Positions 10,879-23,195 are shown, numbered from the stretch's first letter. The stretch is DNA of 64,000 nucleotides from Apophysomyces variabilis (GCA_002749535.1 MZZL01000393.1:806739-870738); one strand, 5' to 3'. Numbers and translations: made by a program. Notes: generated by a model not told the origin, from the sequence alone.

Positions 10879-13674
10879 ATGACCGAAAAACCGAGTTCTT
10901 TAGAAGAGGGAACTAACAAATCGTTTACAACCAAAATCGAGTTGGATCCCGCTTACTCATACACATCAAGACATTCAGAAGAACATTATGATGAAAACGA
11001 CCTTCAACGCGGTACTAAGCGTGGATTGAGTGCAAGACATATCCAGATGATTTCTCTGGGTGGCGCTATAGGGTACGTCAGCCTTCGCTTCTTGCGATAA
11101 AACGAAAAACGAAAATAAAAAAAAGAAATCGATATCAACACAAAAAAAACAAAAATACACTATAGTACCGGTCTCTTCCTCAACTCAGGCCAAAACATCT
11201 CAGCTGTAAGACAATGATCATCCTACTAGGTTTACCTTATCTCTTCATCTATCCCACTTAGGCTGGTCCAGCAGGTGCCCTTATTGCGTATTGCATCGGT
11301 AAGATATCAATCAAACAAGAGTAAATCTTGAAAAGAAAAAATTAACGTTGCGATTTTTTTCTTATTTTTAATTAAAGTTGGTTTCATGGTATTGACGGCG
11401 TTACAAAAAACATAATTTTCTTGTATGCGTTAACAACATAGAAAAAAAAACAACGCAATAGGTTTATTGTATTATGACATGCCTTGGTGAAATGGCAACC
11501 TTTATGCCAGGTAACCGGAAAGGAGAGAAAAAGGTGTAATCAATGGATCTAAACCTTGCTGACAATTCCATTAGTATCTGGCTCGTTTAATCATTACGCT
11601 ACACGGTTTATCGACCCATCGCTGGGTTTTGCGTTAGGATGGAATTATTGGTAAGATATTCAATTTAATATCTAGGAATAAACTCACCTTTTTTCACTTT
11701 AGGTTCTCGGTAAGGTAGCACATGTCAACAGCCACAGTTCTCACGCTCTTTTTCTTTCTATGATTCTTTTTCTGTTTCTGGGACATAGTGGGTAAGTGCA
11801 AAAATAATAGTCGATATTAGTTAAATTATCTCTAAATGTTCTATCCATAGTCCGTAACTATTGCGACAGGTACCAAGAGAAACTCTGGATGAATGAATAA
11901 TGATAATGAAGAAACACAATATGTGCATTTTAGAATTGGCAGCAGCAGCAACTATCATTCGATTCTGGAAGCCTATCATGCCAGACGCGGCTTGGTCGAC
12001 TATATTCATGCTTATGATCCTTGGAGTCAACTTGGTTGGAGTCAGGTAGTAAAGCAAACACTTTCCAACAACCAACGCTAACCTTAATATTAAGAATCTA
12101 CGGTGAACTCGAATATTGGTTCGCCATGATTAAGATTCTTATTGTCATTGTATTTATTATTATTGGTAAGCATTTTATTGTATGCATTTAAATATGAATA
12201 GCTACTTATCTCAGTACATTTACAGCTATTCTCGTCACCTCAGGCGCCGTTGGCGGCAGAGTCATCGGATTTGAGTGCGTCTTACTTAATTAACTGGATC
12301 AAAACAAAGTTCTCAACTGACTTTCTTGTATTAGGTACTGGCGTGACCCCGGTGCTTTTGTTGACGGAGCTGTCGGCACCGTCAGCGTACTTCTGCAAGC
12401 TGGTTTCTCTTTCCAAGGAACAGAAATTGGTATTTTATTTCACCAACTCTTCTCTTTACTTGTTATACTTATATACCTCGCAGTTGGTATCACCGCAGGT
12501 GAAGCTAAGCGCCCTACAAAAGTGGTTCCACGTGCTATCCGAAACACCTTCTGGCGTATCATTATCTTCTATATTAGCACCATCTTTTTGATCGGCTTGT
12601 GTGTTCCCAGCAATGACTCAGCACTTGGTGAAGACAACGGTACTGGTGCCACAGCATCCTTTACTTTAATCTTTAAGCTGGCCGGCATTGAAGCCGGTGC
12701 TCACGTCATTAACGCTATCGTTTTGTCCAGGTAGGAAACAAACCCAGAGTCAAAATTTTCGTTTCCTTCGCTGATATGCTAATGTCTTCTCAATATTAGT
12801 GTGTTATCGGCCGCAAACTCGGCCTTGTATACCACTGCTCGTACGTTACTAGGTCTGTCGCGTGACAGAAATGCACCAGCTTTTCTCGGCAACGTCAATC
12901 GATTTGGTTCGCCTTTCTGGTAATTATAATTGCCCATGCTTTTTCCGCCAAACAGGAAAGAAAAAAATTATCTGACACAAATATTTAGGGCCGTCGTTTT
13001 CTCCTCTCTCATCGGATTTGCGTGTGTCTTTGTGTCAATCTATAGCGCTGAAGTCGCCTTCCAATGGTTCCTTAGCATCACTGCTGTCAGTGGTTTCATT
13101 AGTTGGTGGGGCATTGCCTTTGTTCACATTCGTTTCCGACGTGCCTATGTTCGTCAAGGTAAGGGTCTAACACAACAGGATCTAGTTTGCTAAACCTTAT
13201 TTCGGATTTAGGTCGTGATATCAAGGATTTGCCTTATCGTGCTATGGGTTACCCATTCTCTGGAATTTTTGCATCGACATTGTGTGTCCTCATTATTCTG
13301 GGCCAAGGTACCCCTGGTTTTCCTTTTTCTTGCAGGGAAACAACATATCATCAAACCTAACTGGGCTCTTTGTAGGTTACGGTTGTTTCACACCTACGTT
13401 CGATGCCGTCAAATTTGTCACAAATTACATCGGCATTGTTCCTTTCATTCTGTGTTACGTTATCCATAAATTGGTGCGAAAAACAAAAATTACACCATTG
13501 GACGAAGTCGGTAAGTTTCTGACAAATTGCTTTACTTCTTCCCACGCAAGCTAAATAACGTTTGTTATATTAGATTTCGAAACCGGTCGGGTTACCAAGT
13601 TCGATATCGAAAAAGATGCAGAGGAAGAGGAGAACTTCACGATATGGAAACGTATTATTAATGTGATCACATAA
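10879..13674 (+). CDS. Amino-acid permease (APC superfamily, fungal AAP/Gap1 type)
   Basis: This is a proton-coupled plasma-membrane amino-acid transporter. The joined model has 19 exons and 543 aa: 10879-11072, 11166-11205, 11262-11298, 11378-11388, 11462-11510, 11575-11650, 11703-11709, 11789-11791, 11851-11869, 11934-12045, 12095-12165, 12226-12274, 12335-12429, 12484-12730, 12800-12919, 12989-13158, 13212-13307, 13376-13510, 13574-13674. Family motifs are [16 protein letters not shown] in TM1, [40 protein letters not shown], and a C-terminal run after TM12. About 12 membrane segments are visible. The N-terminus is hydrophilic. Exons of 11, 7 and 3 nt are required to keep the conserved GFM and NYWFSWS segments. 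Substrate range cannot be told from sequence. Nothing nearby suggests an operon-like partner. Confidence 0.93.
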
Positions 13675-14299
13675 AGACTCACAGACACAAAATCACACTT
13701 CCACAAAGTTGTTATTTAATATTTACTAGTAGATCACGCGTAATACATGCTAAGCTATATTCATCAATCAGCGTGCTATTAAAGTCAATATGGTATCTTA
13801 GTTTCCCTAAAGTATTATTGTCTTAAATTTTCGTAATGGATAATCCAACGCTCGTGATAAGACGATATATGCATTTCACAATCTCTTTTGGGACATTGTA
13901 TATACTTGTTTTTCTTAGTTGATTTTGCCATAACAACCTTCTAAATGCTCCTTTTAGTCACACGCACTGAGCTTTTACATAGGAAAAAAGGCAATTCCTA
14001 CTTGTTGACAGAACAATAATAAGGTTTTCCTGCTGCTGATGTCTCAGCTATGAGTTGCTTTCCCTTGTCATCGGGCACTCCTCCGTACGCAGATTCCACA
14101 CAGATATTCACTGCACTGCCGCACCGATATAGAGCTGTACTTTTTTGCTAGACAAAAGGTTCGTCCATTATTTGCGTAACTGAAAGCAGATTGCTTTCGC
14201 TTGGTTGGACGCTAAAGTTTTTTCATCTCACGGATCGCTCCGCTCTGGGTAAATCAATCAAATCCTTTAGACAGGCCCCGTATGGCAACGGTTCACTGG
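13675..14299. other. Intergenic, no gene seen
   Basis: This holds the 3' flank of the permease gene. It is AT-rich, with no open frame that joins to a recognisable protein. Confidence 0.45.
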
Positions 14300-14765
14300 A
14301 GATAGTGGTTTATTAGCCCGACTTGCGGTGTCCATACCAAACATATAATCGCCCAAGAATAAGCGTTATGCTATGCCAAGAAATGGTGGACGATTGGAAT
14401 ATCTCCTGATTACTTGCAAATCTGTGCAGATATGGCTTGTCATCTTGGCCTCGATTGCTATTTGTTATACCCCATTTTTCCTTCCGTATGTTTCTTTGCA
14501 CAATGCCAAAGCTAACCTTTCTGCACCTGGTGACAAATAAAAGGATTGCAACGGGGAAGTCCAAGTCGCACTTTTTCAACTCATTCCCAAGCTTCATGGG
14601 TTTTCCCTTGCCCAGTTGTTTACCACCAATGCATGCGACATTCCTTTAGCAGAATGCTTGATTTATATGGACGACCTGCTTCTTCTCCTTATAGAATTAT
14701 GCAAGACCTTCAGGCAACGGTTAACTTGAGATGTGACCGCTCTCGGTGACACAAAGAAATTGTTA
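14300..14765 (+). pseudogene. Possible decayed reverse-transcriptase fragment
   Basis: One frame reads a leucine-rich stretch containing CLIYMDDLLLL, resembling the (Y/F)xDD catalytic box of reverse transcriptases. A different frame just downstream reads IMQDLQATVNL, like the helix that follows the box in DIRS/Gypsy-type enzymes. The frame shift between them and the missing PFGL-type motif indicate a relic if the identification is right. An alternative is a small spliced gene: an exon ending at about 14487 joins in phase to one starting at about 14545 and runs to a TGA at about 14731. Neither reading is secure. Confidence 0.25.
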
Positions 14766-14850
14766 CTGTCTTAGAAGTAATATCAAAGATTTCGTTACAT
14801 TCACTGCAACGTGTTGAAATTACCGACATAAGACGATTGCCTCACGTAGC

Positions 14851-16776
14851 ATGCTGGCATCTCTTCTTCGCTTCGAACAGTTGTTGGAATGTGATTTATG
14901 GTACCATTGCAGCAACCAATCCGGCTGATGAACTCACATGGTCTACATTGCGCAGCCATGGCTTACTGAGAGATACCCGAACGTTGAAAGAATGTGGACA
15001 TAGATTTTGCTAGTATGCTTAATAATTCCATAATAAACCCGCGCAGAAAGTAACTGGTCTGAACAATAGCGATTGTGTTCATGAGAAGATTGGTGTTGAA
15101 CGAGTCTGTCCCACTTGTCAATTACCTGCCATTGTCAAAAATCTGCGGAAAGATCCGATGCACGACACTTTGGTTGCTTGTGTTAAAAAACTCAAGACAA
15201 AGCTTATCAATAGTTCTTTGACGCCATTAACAATGACATTGGAAAGAGGGCCGATAGCAGTAAATGATATCTCCCAGACAACAGCTACTGAGGTTCAACG
15301 GCATGCATCGCCACCTCGCTCGCCCACGCCAGACCAGGGTCAACTTCCTTTAGCAGAAGCCAACCCGCTGGTTAGCAAAGAAGAAACAACAGGGTTAAGT
15401 CCTAATGCTTGGTCTGCCCTAGAAAGCCTACCGGCCTCTCTTAACTGCGAGTCCTTATTGGATGACATGATGGAAGATAGCGTAGAGGTTAATCAACCGG
15501 TCGCATCACCCCTCGTCAAAGATACAAACGCACAAAAAATAGTTGCCAACAAAAGCTCGACAACTGATGCTCTGCCTTCTTTATCTACTCTTCCACGAAA
15601 ACGTTCCCTTTCTGACAATAGGAAAAGTGTAAGTTACTCGAAATACCTCACAAAAGATGACTGTCTTACGGGAGCTTACTTTTCTGTAGGCTCAAGTTAC
15701 CAAGAAGTCCGTAAGGGCTAAGGATTTTCGTGATTGGAAGTGGCAATGCTCGCGTTGTCTCTTTTCAAATCCCGAAAGCGAGCAAGTGTGCGGTATATGC
15801 CGCCTTCCCAAGGATACTGGCCGAACAGAACCCGAGAAACCCGGCAGCACTCCTTCCAATGATGTTTCAGCGATAAATACGTTTGCTCTCCATGATGCAG
15901 AATTCAACGTGGTTCCTGCATCACAAAAAGAAGACGGAGTGTTATCATACGCGCACACCAGCATGCAGATTGCCCATGTGTTATGCACCGGACTAAATGC
16001 AGAGGACACAGTAAGCATAAGCTTGGACAGCCGTATTCTATTCTTTAACCAATATATTACCAGATACGATTCGACCAATCCATTATCCTTGTCACGGATA
16101 CTGATTTGTCGATCAACGTTTATTCCGATATCCGTGATATGGATGAAGTTGGGCATGTTATTACCAGCGTGGATGAGAACCGACTCTGTCCTCGCACGCT
16201 TAAATACCTCCATGCAATACTCGCTGGCAAGTGGGTTGTCGAGATATCCTGTAAGTTACTAAAAGTAGAGTTTTATTATTCATTCATTGTATCATTAGGG
16301 TTAATTGATAGTATCGAAGCCAGACAATGGCTTCCGGAAGAACCTTACGAAGTCCTTGGAGATACCACTACTGGCATAAGCAACGCACCAGCTGTGGGAA
16401 GGCACCAAAGAGCACACAATGTAAGAAAAAATAATTTACTGAACAACTCTTCTCCATACCTTCATACACTGCCTTACCTTCTTTGTTTTCTTAGGCTGCT
16501 ACGTTATTTGAAGACTGGAAATTCTACTTTTTCGGCGATTTTTCCAACAGATATAAAAAAGCAGATTTGCTGCAGCTATGTCGCTCCGCGGGCGGAAAGA
16601 TATTAGCACGGAGACCTGGACCCCATAAGGAAGGCAGCACAGGAACAAGATCTCCCGTCATCCTAGTGCCATCGATGGCTGATCTGGGTAAGAAAAAGTA
16701 CAGTTGGCTTCAGCAGTACGATGTGAAAGATGCTGCATGGCTAATTGACAGTATCAGTCAGTATGCTATTCCTTGA
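14851..16776 (+). CDS. RING / RanBP2-type zinc finger / tandem BRCT protein (BARD1/BRCA1-like architecture)
   Basis: The joined model encodes 525 aa from 14851-14900, 14956-15012, 15070-15628, 15690-16010, 16064-16250, 16299-16420 and 16495-16776. Residues 1 to about 50 form a RING finger: ECDLC, ECGHRFCYDC, then VCPTC. A Ser/Pro-rich linker follows. A RanBP2-type finger has the pattern W-x-C-x2-C, N, C-x2-C (DWKWQCSRC...VCGIC, about residue 235). The C-terminus carries two BRCT repeats, with AILAGKWVVEISWLIDSIE ending the first and VKDAAWLIDSI ending the second. RING plus tandem BRCT is the plan of BRCA1 and BARD1, nuclear E3 ligases in DNA double-strand-break repair. An E3 role in DNA repair is inferred from this plan. 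It starts at the first ATG in phase with the RING and lies 117 bp upstream of the GPHR gene. Confidence 0.85.
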
Positions 16777-16893
16777 TCTCTAGCTTCCTGTGGCTAGTAC
16801 TTAGGGAACCGATTTGTTTCATGCTAAACAATAAAAGAAAAAAATTAAAGCGTGCTTTTTCCTTGTACCGTTTTTAGCATTCACGCCAACAGC

Positions 16894-18988
16894 ATGGTTT
16901 TCATAGATCATGTCCTGTTTCTGCTCATTCAATGCCTGCTTCTCACTTTGGGATCAGACAGGCTTGTCCGTCTCTTGTTCCATGAGTACACACCACCAAG
17001 CATTACATCCTACCGACATCAACTCTACTATCCCCAATTAACATTCTCAGTCGTCCTGACCAGTTCATGTACGTTGTTCCTACTGGTCCTTGGAGAGATC
17101 ACAGGCCAATTCTCAAAAACGTAAGCTCATAATGAATCTCATGCATAACGAGGCGTGGAAGTTTGCTCAGCAGAACCGTAACGAACCTTATCCCTAGGAC
17201 GCGATGGCAGTACTGGCAGATAAACGTCTATCTGCTTTTAACAGTTGTAATTTTGTGGATCCCATGGTACCTCATATACACTCTCTGTAGATATGCACGA
17301 GGTAACAGCACGTGCAGACAAAGTCCTGTTCTCCTGCTAAAATGCAGTGATCCTGGTTTCCCTAGGATGGACGCGTCGAACCTCCGTTTACGTCACGTCG
17401 ATGGTCTTTGCATTATATCTTTACGGTTTCTTTACTATTGCAAAGACGGAAAAAGGTTGTCATCATTCTCTTATAAGCCCGGAATTTTGTTTTTATGGTT
17501 TTCTCTTTTTTGTGTCCGCAGGTGGTTCTTGGATCGAGTTAGGGATGTTTCGTATCAGTACGATCGGCATCACGCTAATCGCGATCCTTTCGGGGTTCGG
17601 AATAACAAACACACCATACTCTACTTGGAATCGATTGAGAACGTATGTTTTCTAGCACAGTTTCTTTTCGTTTGTTAAAATAGCTCTTTTGGAAGGCGTG
17701 TGAGTGAACGCGACTATGCTGAAGCGGAGCAAGTATATGACCAGACTCGGAGGATTATTCAAGATAAAAAGGAAGCGCGAGATATGCTTTTGCGTCAAAG
17801 AGCCATTGTGAATAACGATAAGGTTTATTTCTGCTTTTTCGGACTGTAAAAACCTAATGACGCGCGCTGATCTGAACGCTATAGCCAAATGGTGGAATGA
17901 GTGGGTTCATATCAAGTCTATTTCAAGGTTCATCTAGTAAGAGCGGTATGAAAAGAAGCGTTTTCAAGACCTCTTGCACCCCCTCTAACTAAAAAGCAAA
18001 CCAACAAAAAGAGGCGGAACTATTGAGTGTAGAAATCGAACAACTTGAAAATCTCATTGTCCAGATCAAGTCTGATCTGGACGAACTGGCCCGGGCAAAG
18101 GTTTCCTTTTTTATTCTACATCGATAACTGGGAGCCTAACTTTATGATTTACTAAAACTATTAGGCTCATACCTATTTTTCTCGAACTTGGCGTGGTAAG
18201 TGTTGGCAATTCGTCGGCTTGCTATTTACAGCCTATTGCATATATAAGTGGATTGCGGTGAGTAACGACTTGATATATGTGCCTAGAGTGTGCAAAAAAT
18301 GGGGTTAAATGATCGTTCTGCATAGACCGCTTTCAATGTCATTCTGCGACGCGTTGGAACAAGTGATCCTATCACGAGAATGCTTTCTGTAGCAATAGCT
18401 CATTTTGATACCAAAGGAACCAAAATCGATGCAGAGTTTTGGTCACAGCAGCTTAGTTTTTGGTTCGCTGGAATCATAGTGTTGGGCTCTGTGCGCGGTT
18501 TGTTGCAATTTCTAACCAGGGTAATTACAAGTAGTTGTAAATACTTGTTTTCAGTCGTAATAATAGACATTTAATCATTCTTTCAAAGATCCTTCGACTA
18601 TTCTCTCGGCGCACAACCATATCTATCAGTAACATTCTGTTATTCGCGGCGTATATCATGGGCTTGTACTTTCTAAGCACAGTCTTGATGATGCAGACAA
18701 GTTTGCCTCCAACGTACAGGTCAGCACCAAAATACATATCATCTGCTGTACTCCCATTCACTTTGATCGTGTAGATACCTTATCACATCCTCCATCGATC
18801 AAAATCAGTTTGACTTTTTCCAACGATGGTCAGACGTCGTTTTTATTTTATCATCTTTATGCACAGTTGTCGTTTTATATGCCATTCATCAAACAACAAA
18901 CATCAACAGTTTTGCCTCGGATATCACGGAGCTCCATCTGCTAAACGCTGAGTCTGGCTTCAATGTAAATAGAAATCATAATTTATAA
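16894..18988 (+). CDS. Golgi pH regulator / GTG family membrane protein (GPHR, GPR89-like)
   Basis: This family comprises multi-pass anion channels of the Golgi/ER that set luminal pH; plant relatives are called GTG. The model has 11 exons and 495 aa: 16894-17120, 17198-17301, 17348-17455, 17522-17642, 17684-17822, 17885-17936, 17997-18100, 18165-18257, 18326-18520, 18589-18719, 18775-18988. Family signatures are GITLIAILSGFG in the N-terminal half, a central coiled-coil loop rich in Glu/Gln/Lys, DAEFWSQQLSFW, GSVRGLLQFL, YIMGLYFLSTVLM and the FDFFQRWSD block near the C-terminus. About nine membrane segments are visible. Intron 17456-17521 is 66 nt and has no stop in frame, so a retained isoform would add 22 residues. 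It converges on the DCN1-like gene, with 89 bp between stops. Confidence 0.9.
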
Positions 18989-19077
18989 AAATAACAACAT
19001 CATTTGATGGCACAGCATAGCATCAAAGAACGCCATTCGTGTTTTATTCTTTCTGTGTGTCTTGTACAATAAGCAAC

Positions 19078-20506
19078 CTATGTATCTATTGCATCCATCT
19101 TTTCTTTTCGCCATGCCACGTAATCATCGAAGAGAACTGGCCCTATAAACAAAACTAAGCCGATTGCACACAGGTTGGGTTCAAGTTTAATCTTCTTACA
19201 AGATGACGTATTATCATAATCAGATAGATCTTCAGGCACTGATCGGCAGAAATCCAATAGGCTAGACCATTGATCTAACACGCCAAATATTTGAATAGTC
19301 AGCATGTGTTATAGGCCCATGCTTTGTTTCCAATACCTTTGTTGATAACTTTAACTGGTCGTACTTCCTAATAAAACACTTAGAGGAACCTTTTCCTTTT
19401 GCTTTTCTCTTATGGCTTTCGTCGTTGATTTACCTCCAGGAATTGAATGAATGTGTTGATGTGTGGGTATCGATCAGACAGCAAGACTTGCCATAACGCG
19501 GTAGCAACCTGCAGTGGATTTAATCATTGATCTAATCCGTGATTTATATAATTTACCTCCCACATCATACTTTTTTGACCCGCTGTTTTCGCGTATCCGA
19601 ATGAAAATATATACAATTTTTTGAACTGTGTTTCGTCTTTGAGGGCATTCTCCATTTCTGGAATACGACTTTGCAGTTTTTCAATCGAATCCACCCTGGT
19701 TCCAAGGAGAAAAAGAAAGAAAGATAGGAATAAATAAAATAAGCATAGGTATCAATGTATTTTGATGAAAGAAGAAAAAGAAAGAACTGGACAACGTACT
19801 GTAGGGCTTCCATTCCATGCATCCATTCCTCTTTTGTGAAGTAACCCATTCGGCTGGCATTCATTTTCCACCCAATCAAAATAGGATAGACCTTGATAGG
19901 TTTGTTAAGGATCCAAAAAGCAAGTTAAAAAAGAAAAGAGAAGGGAGCATGGAAGGGAACACAAAAAATACAACAGGAGATTAGGGTGATGAGCGTCCTT
20001 GGATGATCGTGATACTGTGTATTCCGACTCTTTGTTTTTGTTTTTTGTATTTCTTTTTCCTTACACTTTCCAATGGTACATTGAGATCTTGAAAAAACAT
20101 CTGGCTGCCTTCAGGAGTAATCTCGTCTTCCCCATCCTTGTAACGCTGGAACCATTCTTCACACGACTTTGTAGAATATGTCTGCTAAAAGAAAAAAAAT
20201 GAAACATGGTCACACAAACGATATATATTCTCCAGAAAATAAGAGCGTCGATCATATCAACTACCTGTTTTTGACTAATGTAAATGCAACAAGAAAAAAA
20301 AAAAAGACATGTTTGATTCCACCATTTTGAGTACATGTCAATGACCACAGAGTATAATAGTTTTTTTTTTAGTTTGTCTCCTTATTTCAGTTTTACCTTG
20401 ACTTGATGGCATTGGCGCCCTCTTTTTTTTGTACACGTGCTCGTTTGGTTCCAGCCTGCACCGCCTTTGTGGTCGTCGAATGCATCGTTTTCCGTTTGGG
20501 AGACAT
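19078..20506 (-). CDS. DCN1-like cullin neddylation co-E3 (DCUN1D4/5 type)
   Basis: DCN1 proteins help Ubc12 transfer NEDD8 to cullins. The model on the minus strand has 9 exons and 238 aa: 20397-20506, 20265-20274, 20065-20184, 19800-19891, 19557-19695, 19434-19508, 19337-19367, 19200-19274, 19078-19142. The N-terminus is short, basic and Lys/Arg-rich with no UBA domain, as in the DCUN1D4/5 branch. The potentiating-neddylation domain shows EEWFQRYKD, MGYFTKEEWMHGMEAL, VINKDQWSSLLDF, LSDYDNTSSWPVLFDDYV, all in the family order. A 10-nt microexon is needed to bring exon 1 into phase. The final W-P-V-L-(F/I)-D-(D/E) segment is the cullin-binding surface in known structures. Confidence 0.92.
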
Positions 20507-21317
20507 CAATTGAACAGTTGTTACATCAACGAATGAGAACAAAACCAGAGTGTCTTTTTTTTCGGCTTGAGCTGGGACGTTTCCTGTTAAAGATGCAGTC
20601 ACTTCTCCGCACAAAGGAGTGGTACGTGCGCGCAGCGCGAGTGAGAGTTAAGGAGTTCCCAAGAAAAGCAATGACCAATGGAATAGAGAGCATACGGCCC
20701 GAAATAGAACGGAAAAGATAATATCTTTATCCGTGATATTTCAAGCTAACGGAAGATTCTTTTCCTTATAGTATTCTATTTTGTGTCAAGTGAGAAAAAG
20801 AACGATCAGCTTGAATCCCTGAGAATTGCCACTGCCGGCTGTAACAACAACAAACATTCGGGACAGATAGTTAAATAAAATTATTCACCATAGATGGTAT
20901 TAATCAGGCCAAGTCTTAGCTCGGCGTGCTTCTCTAGATTGATAAGGACCATCCCTGACCTTTCTGTCAAAAGCTGCATAGGCATGAAGCATACATTACA
21001 CCAAAATCAGCGAGCGAATAGACGCATTTCCTGGCACGAATAAAGCACGTTTGGTTCTGTATTTGACCAAAGCATCTAACTCCATGAAGAAAACAACTAG
21101 GCCAAGATGAATACTTCCTTGATTTTCAAGAATACAAGCTATTGTACCAGAAACGGTAATCATTTTTATTTGCTAAACAGGTTGAAAACAATGCAATCTT
21201 AGGGTTTCGTTTTCGAGAGATTGGGGAGTTGTATGCAATTATTAGTTGGAAAGGCAAGATGTTATGTGTACAATACAAATATAAAGTAGAAAATCAATTA
21301 GAACTATCTAAAATAAA
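20507..21317. other. Intergenic, upstream of the DCN1-like gene
   Basis: No gene is supported. Open stretches around 20437-20721 overlap the DCN1 first exon on the other strand and show no family motif. The promoter of the DCN1-like gene must lie just above 20506. Confidence 0.45.
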
Positions 21318-22389
21318 TTAATTCGATTTGGCCGATTTGATCTTTCTTTGTTTAGTTGCATCTTCCTCAGTGTACATGGTCCCGAGCGTCCGATCCCAGA
21401 AAGTGAAGAAAGGCTGGGCAAAATTCTTTTTGATGCCGTAAGGCTGATGATGGATATCATGGCTAATCATGGGAGCGTAAGGGAATTGTCACGTTGCGGA
21501 GATGCTTCAACTTACTAGATTGCATTATTGCCAAATAGTGCATTCAAAGGATCCCAGGGAAATATATAACCACAATGGTCACCGACTAAACAGCAATTCC
21601 ATTTTCAGCAATGATTGTCATGGTTCCGGAATAAAGCCTATAGAACTTACTTGTCTTTAAGTTCGAAAAGGTAAAAAACACCATCCCCATCTTAGCGGAC
21701 ATGCAAGTGATTTCAAAAGCGAGAGCGGCGCCAACTGTATCTAGCATAAAGCCTTCGACAGGATGGTTATATAAAGCTCCAAAAGCATACGGGACGTAGA
21801 GTCTGTGATGATGAGAATGAAAATGCTTGTATAGGAATTGATAGTGATGAGCCATTCGGTGTAGTACGTATTGATGGAAATCCACAATCACCCTAATAAA
21901 ACAAAACGTATGAGAATTTTGATTTCCCGTTCCGATCATCCCGTCTTACATCGCCGTAAAGAATTGCACCGATGGTATGATGATATTTTGCGTGGTTTGC
22001 GCTAACGAATGGGCAAGCCCTTTGTTGTGTATTAATCCGAACCAAAGTGAGGTGAAGTATTGCAACCAGGCTTCTTCTTTCCATCGCTTGACGTTCGGGT
22101 CCATTGGTCGCAATAGCACCATGCCTAAGCAAAATTGGACGGCATGTTGCAGAGCAACCATTAAAAGAACTTTGCGAAATGAAGCCTTGTTACGCTTAGT
22201 CATGTCTGACGAAGGATGGATGCGGTATTGTTCGAAGAAAGGAATCTCGGCCCTCATGAGTAGTTCGAAAAGCGTGCAATAGACCCAATAGACAACAATA
22301 GGAACCCATACGGCTAGCATCTCGTCACACCATGGATCAATTTCCAGCCATGACTGCAATGAAAACAGACTCGAGATATTACTGCTCAT
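21318..22389 (-). CDS. Sphinganine C4-hydroxylase, Sur2-like (fatty-acid hydroxylase superfamily)
   Basis: Sur2 is an ER di-iron enzyme that makes phytosphingosine from dihydrosphingosine. The model has 4 exons and 298 aa: 21950-22389, 21651-21892, 21516-21585, 21318-21462. Histidine boxes are clear: HRMAHH, HFHSHHH and YHDIHHQ. The segment YVPYAFGALYNHPVEGF is diagnostic of the Sur2 branch. Four hydrophobic spans precede or separate the boxes. An in-frame ATG at 22479 would add 30 residues rich in Phe. I prefer 22389 because the upstream part looks like a T/C-rich leader. The C-terminal end is Lys-rich, which fits ER retention in a general way. Confidence 0.93.
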
Positions 22390-23195
22390 GGAAAAGAAAA
22401 AGAAAAGACACGCAATGCTTCGGCAAGCTGGTGGTTTCCCTGCTTTCACAAGTCTCGGCTCCTGGTACTGGTTTTGCATGGCGCCGCTTGAAAAGGAAAT
22501 GGCACCCGTTTTTCTCGTCGTCCAAGAAATCGGACGAGTGCCATTGACGAACGGCTACAGAATTGATCGAGATAAATGGAGACAGTGAAGTATCAAAGTA
22601 AACTAATGTTTATATTGGCACGCAAAAATATACATAAAGCATTATTTACATGTGTCAACGCCCGTACGGCTTACACATCCTTGTCCGAGTTGTACGGAGA
22701 ATGAACGTTTCTTTAACGCCAAGAAAAACATCTCATTTTCGCAACCGTTGCTATAAACAATAGCGCATATAACAACATTTGGATACTCATAGCCTATCGT
22801 TAGGCTTAAGTAATGTTGCTAGCAGACGCATATTTTCCTTACAGAAGACCGATTTAAGTATCTTTAGGTCCTTTTTCCCATGAAAAGGAGAATCAGCGGA
22901 TACCCTAAAGAGCAGCTTTTTGTACCGTAAAAGCCGTATCAAATATTGTCATCATAATAATAAGGAGCTTATGGTTCAATTATCCAAGTTAGCGCATTCC
23001 TGAATACAAGCGAGTTCAATTGTTCAAGATCATGTTATATTTATGACAAGGGCATTGTAGATTCCAGGAGAAAATTAGAGAAAGTGAGTGTGAGAGCTAA
23101 AGATTAAAATACATACAATATATAGACCGAATTTCTTGTCTCAAAATCAAAAACAAAAAAAACTTGGCTTATTTGCAAGGCAAAATGACAGCAAT
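22390..23195. other. Intergenic, no gene seen
   Basis: This holds the upstream flank of the Sur2-like gene and the 3' flank of the kelch-BTB gene. It is AT-rich with no joined reading frame. Confidence 0.45.
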
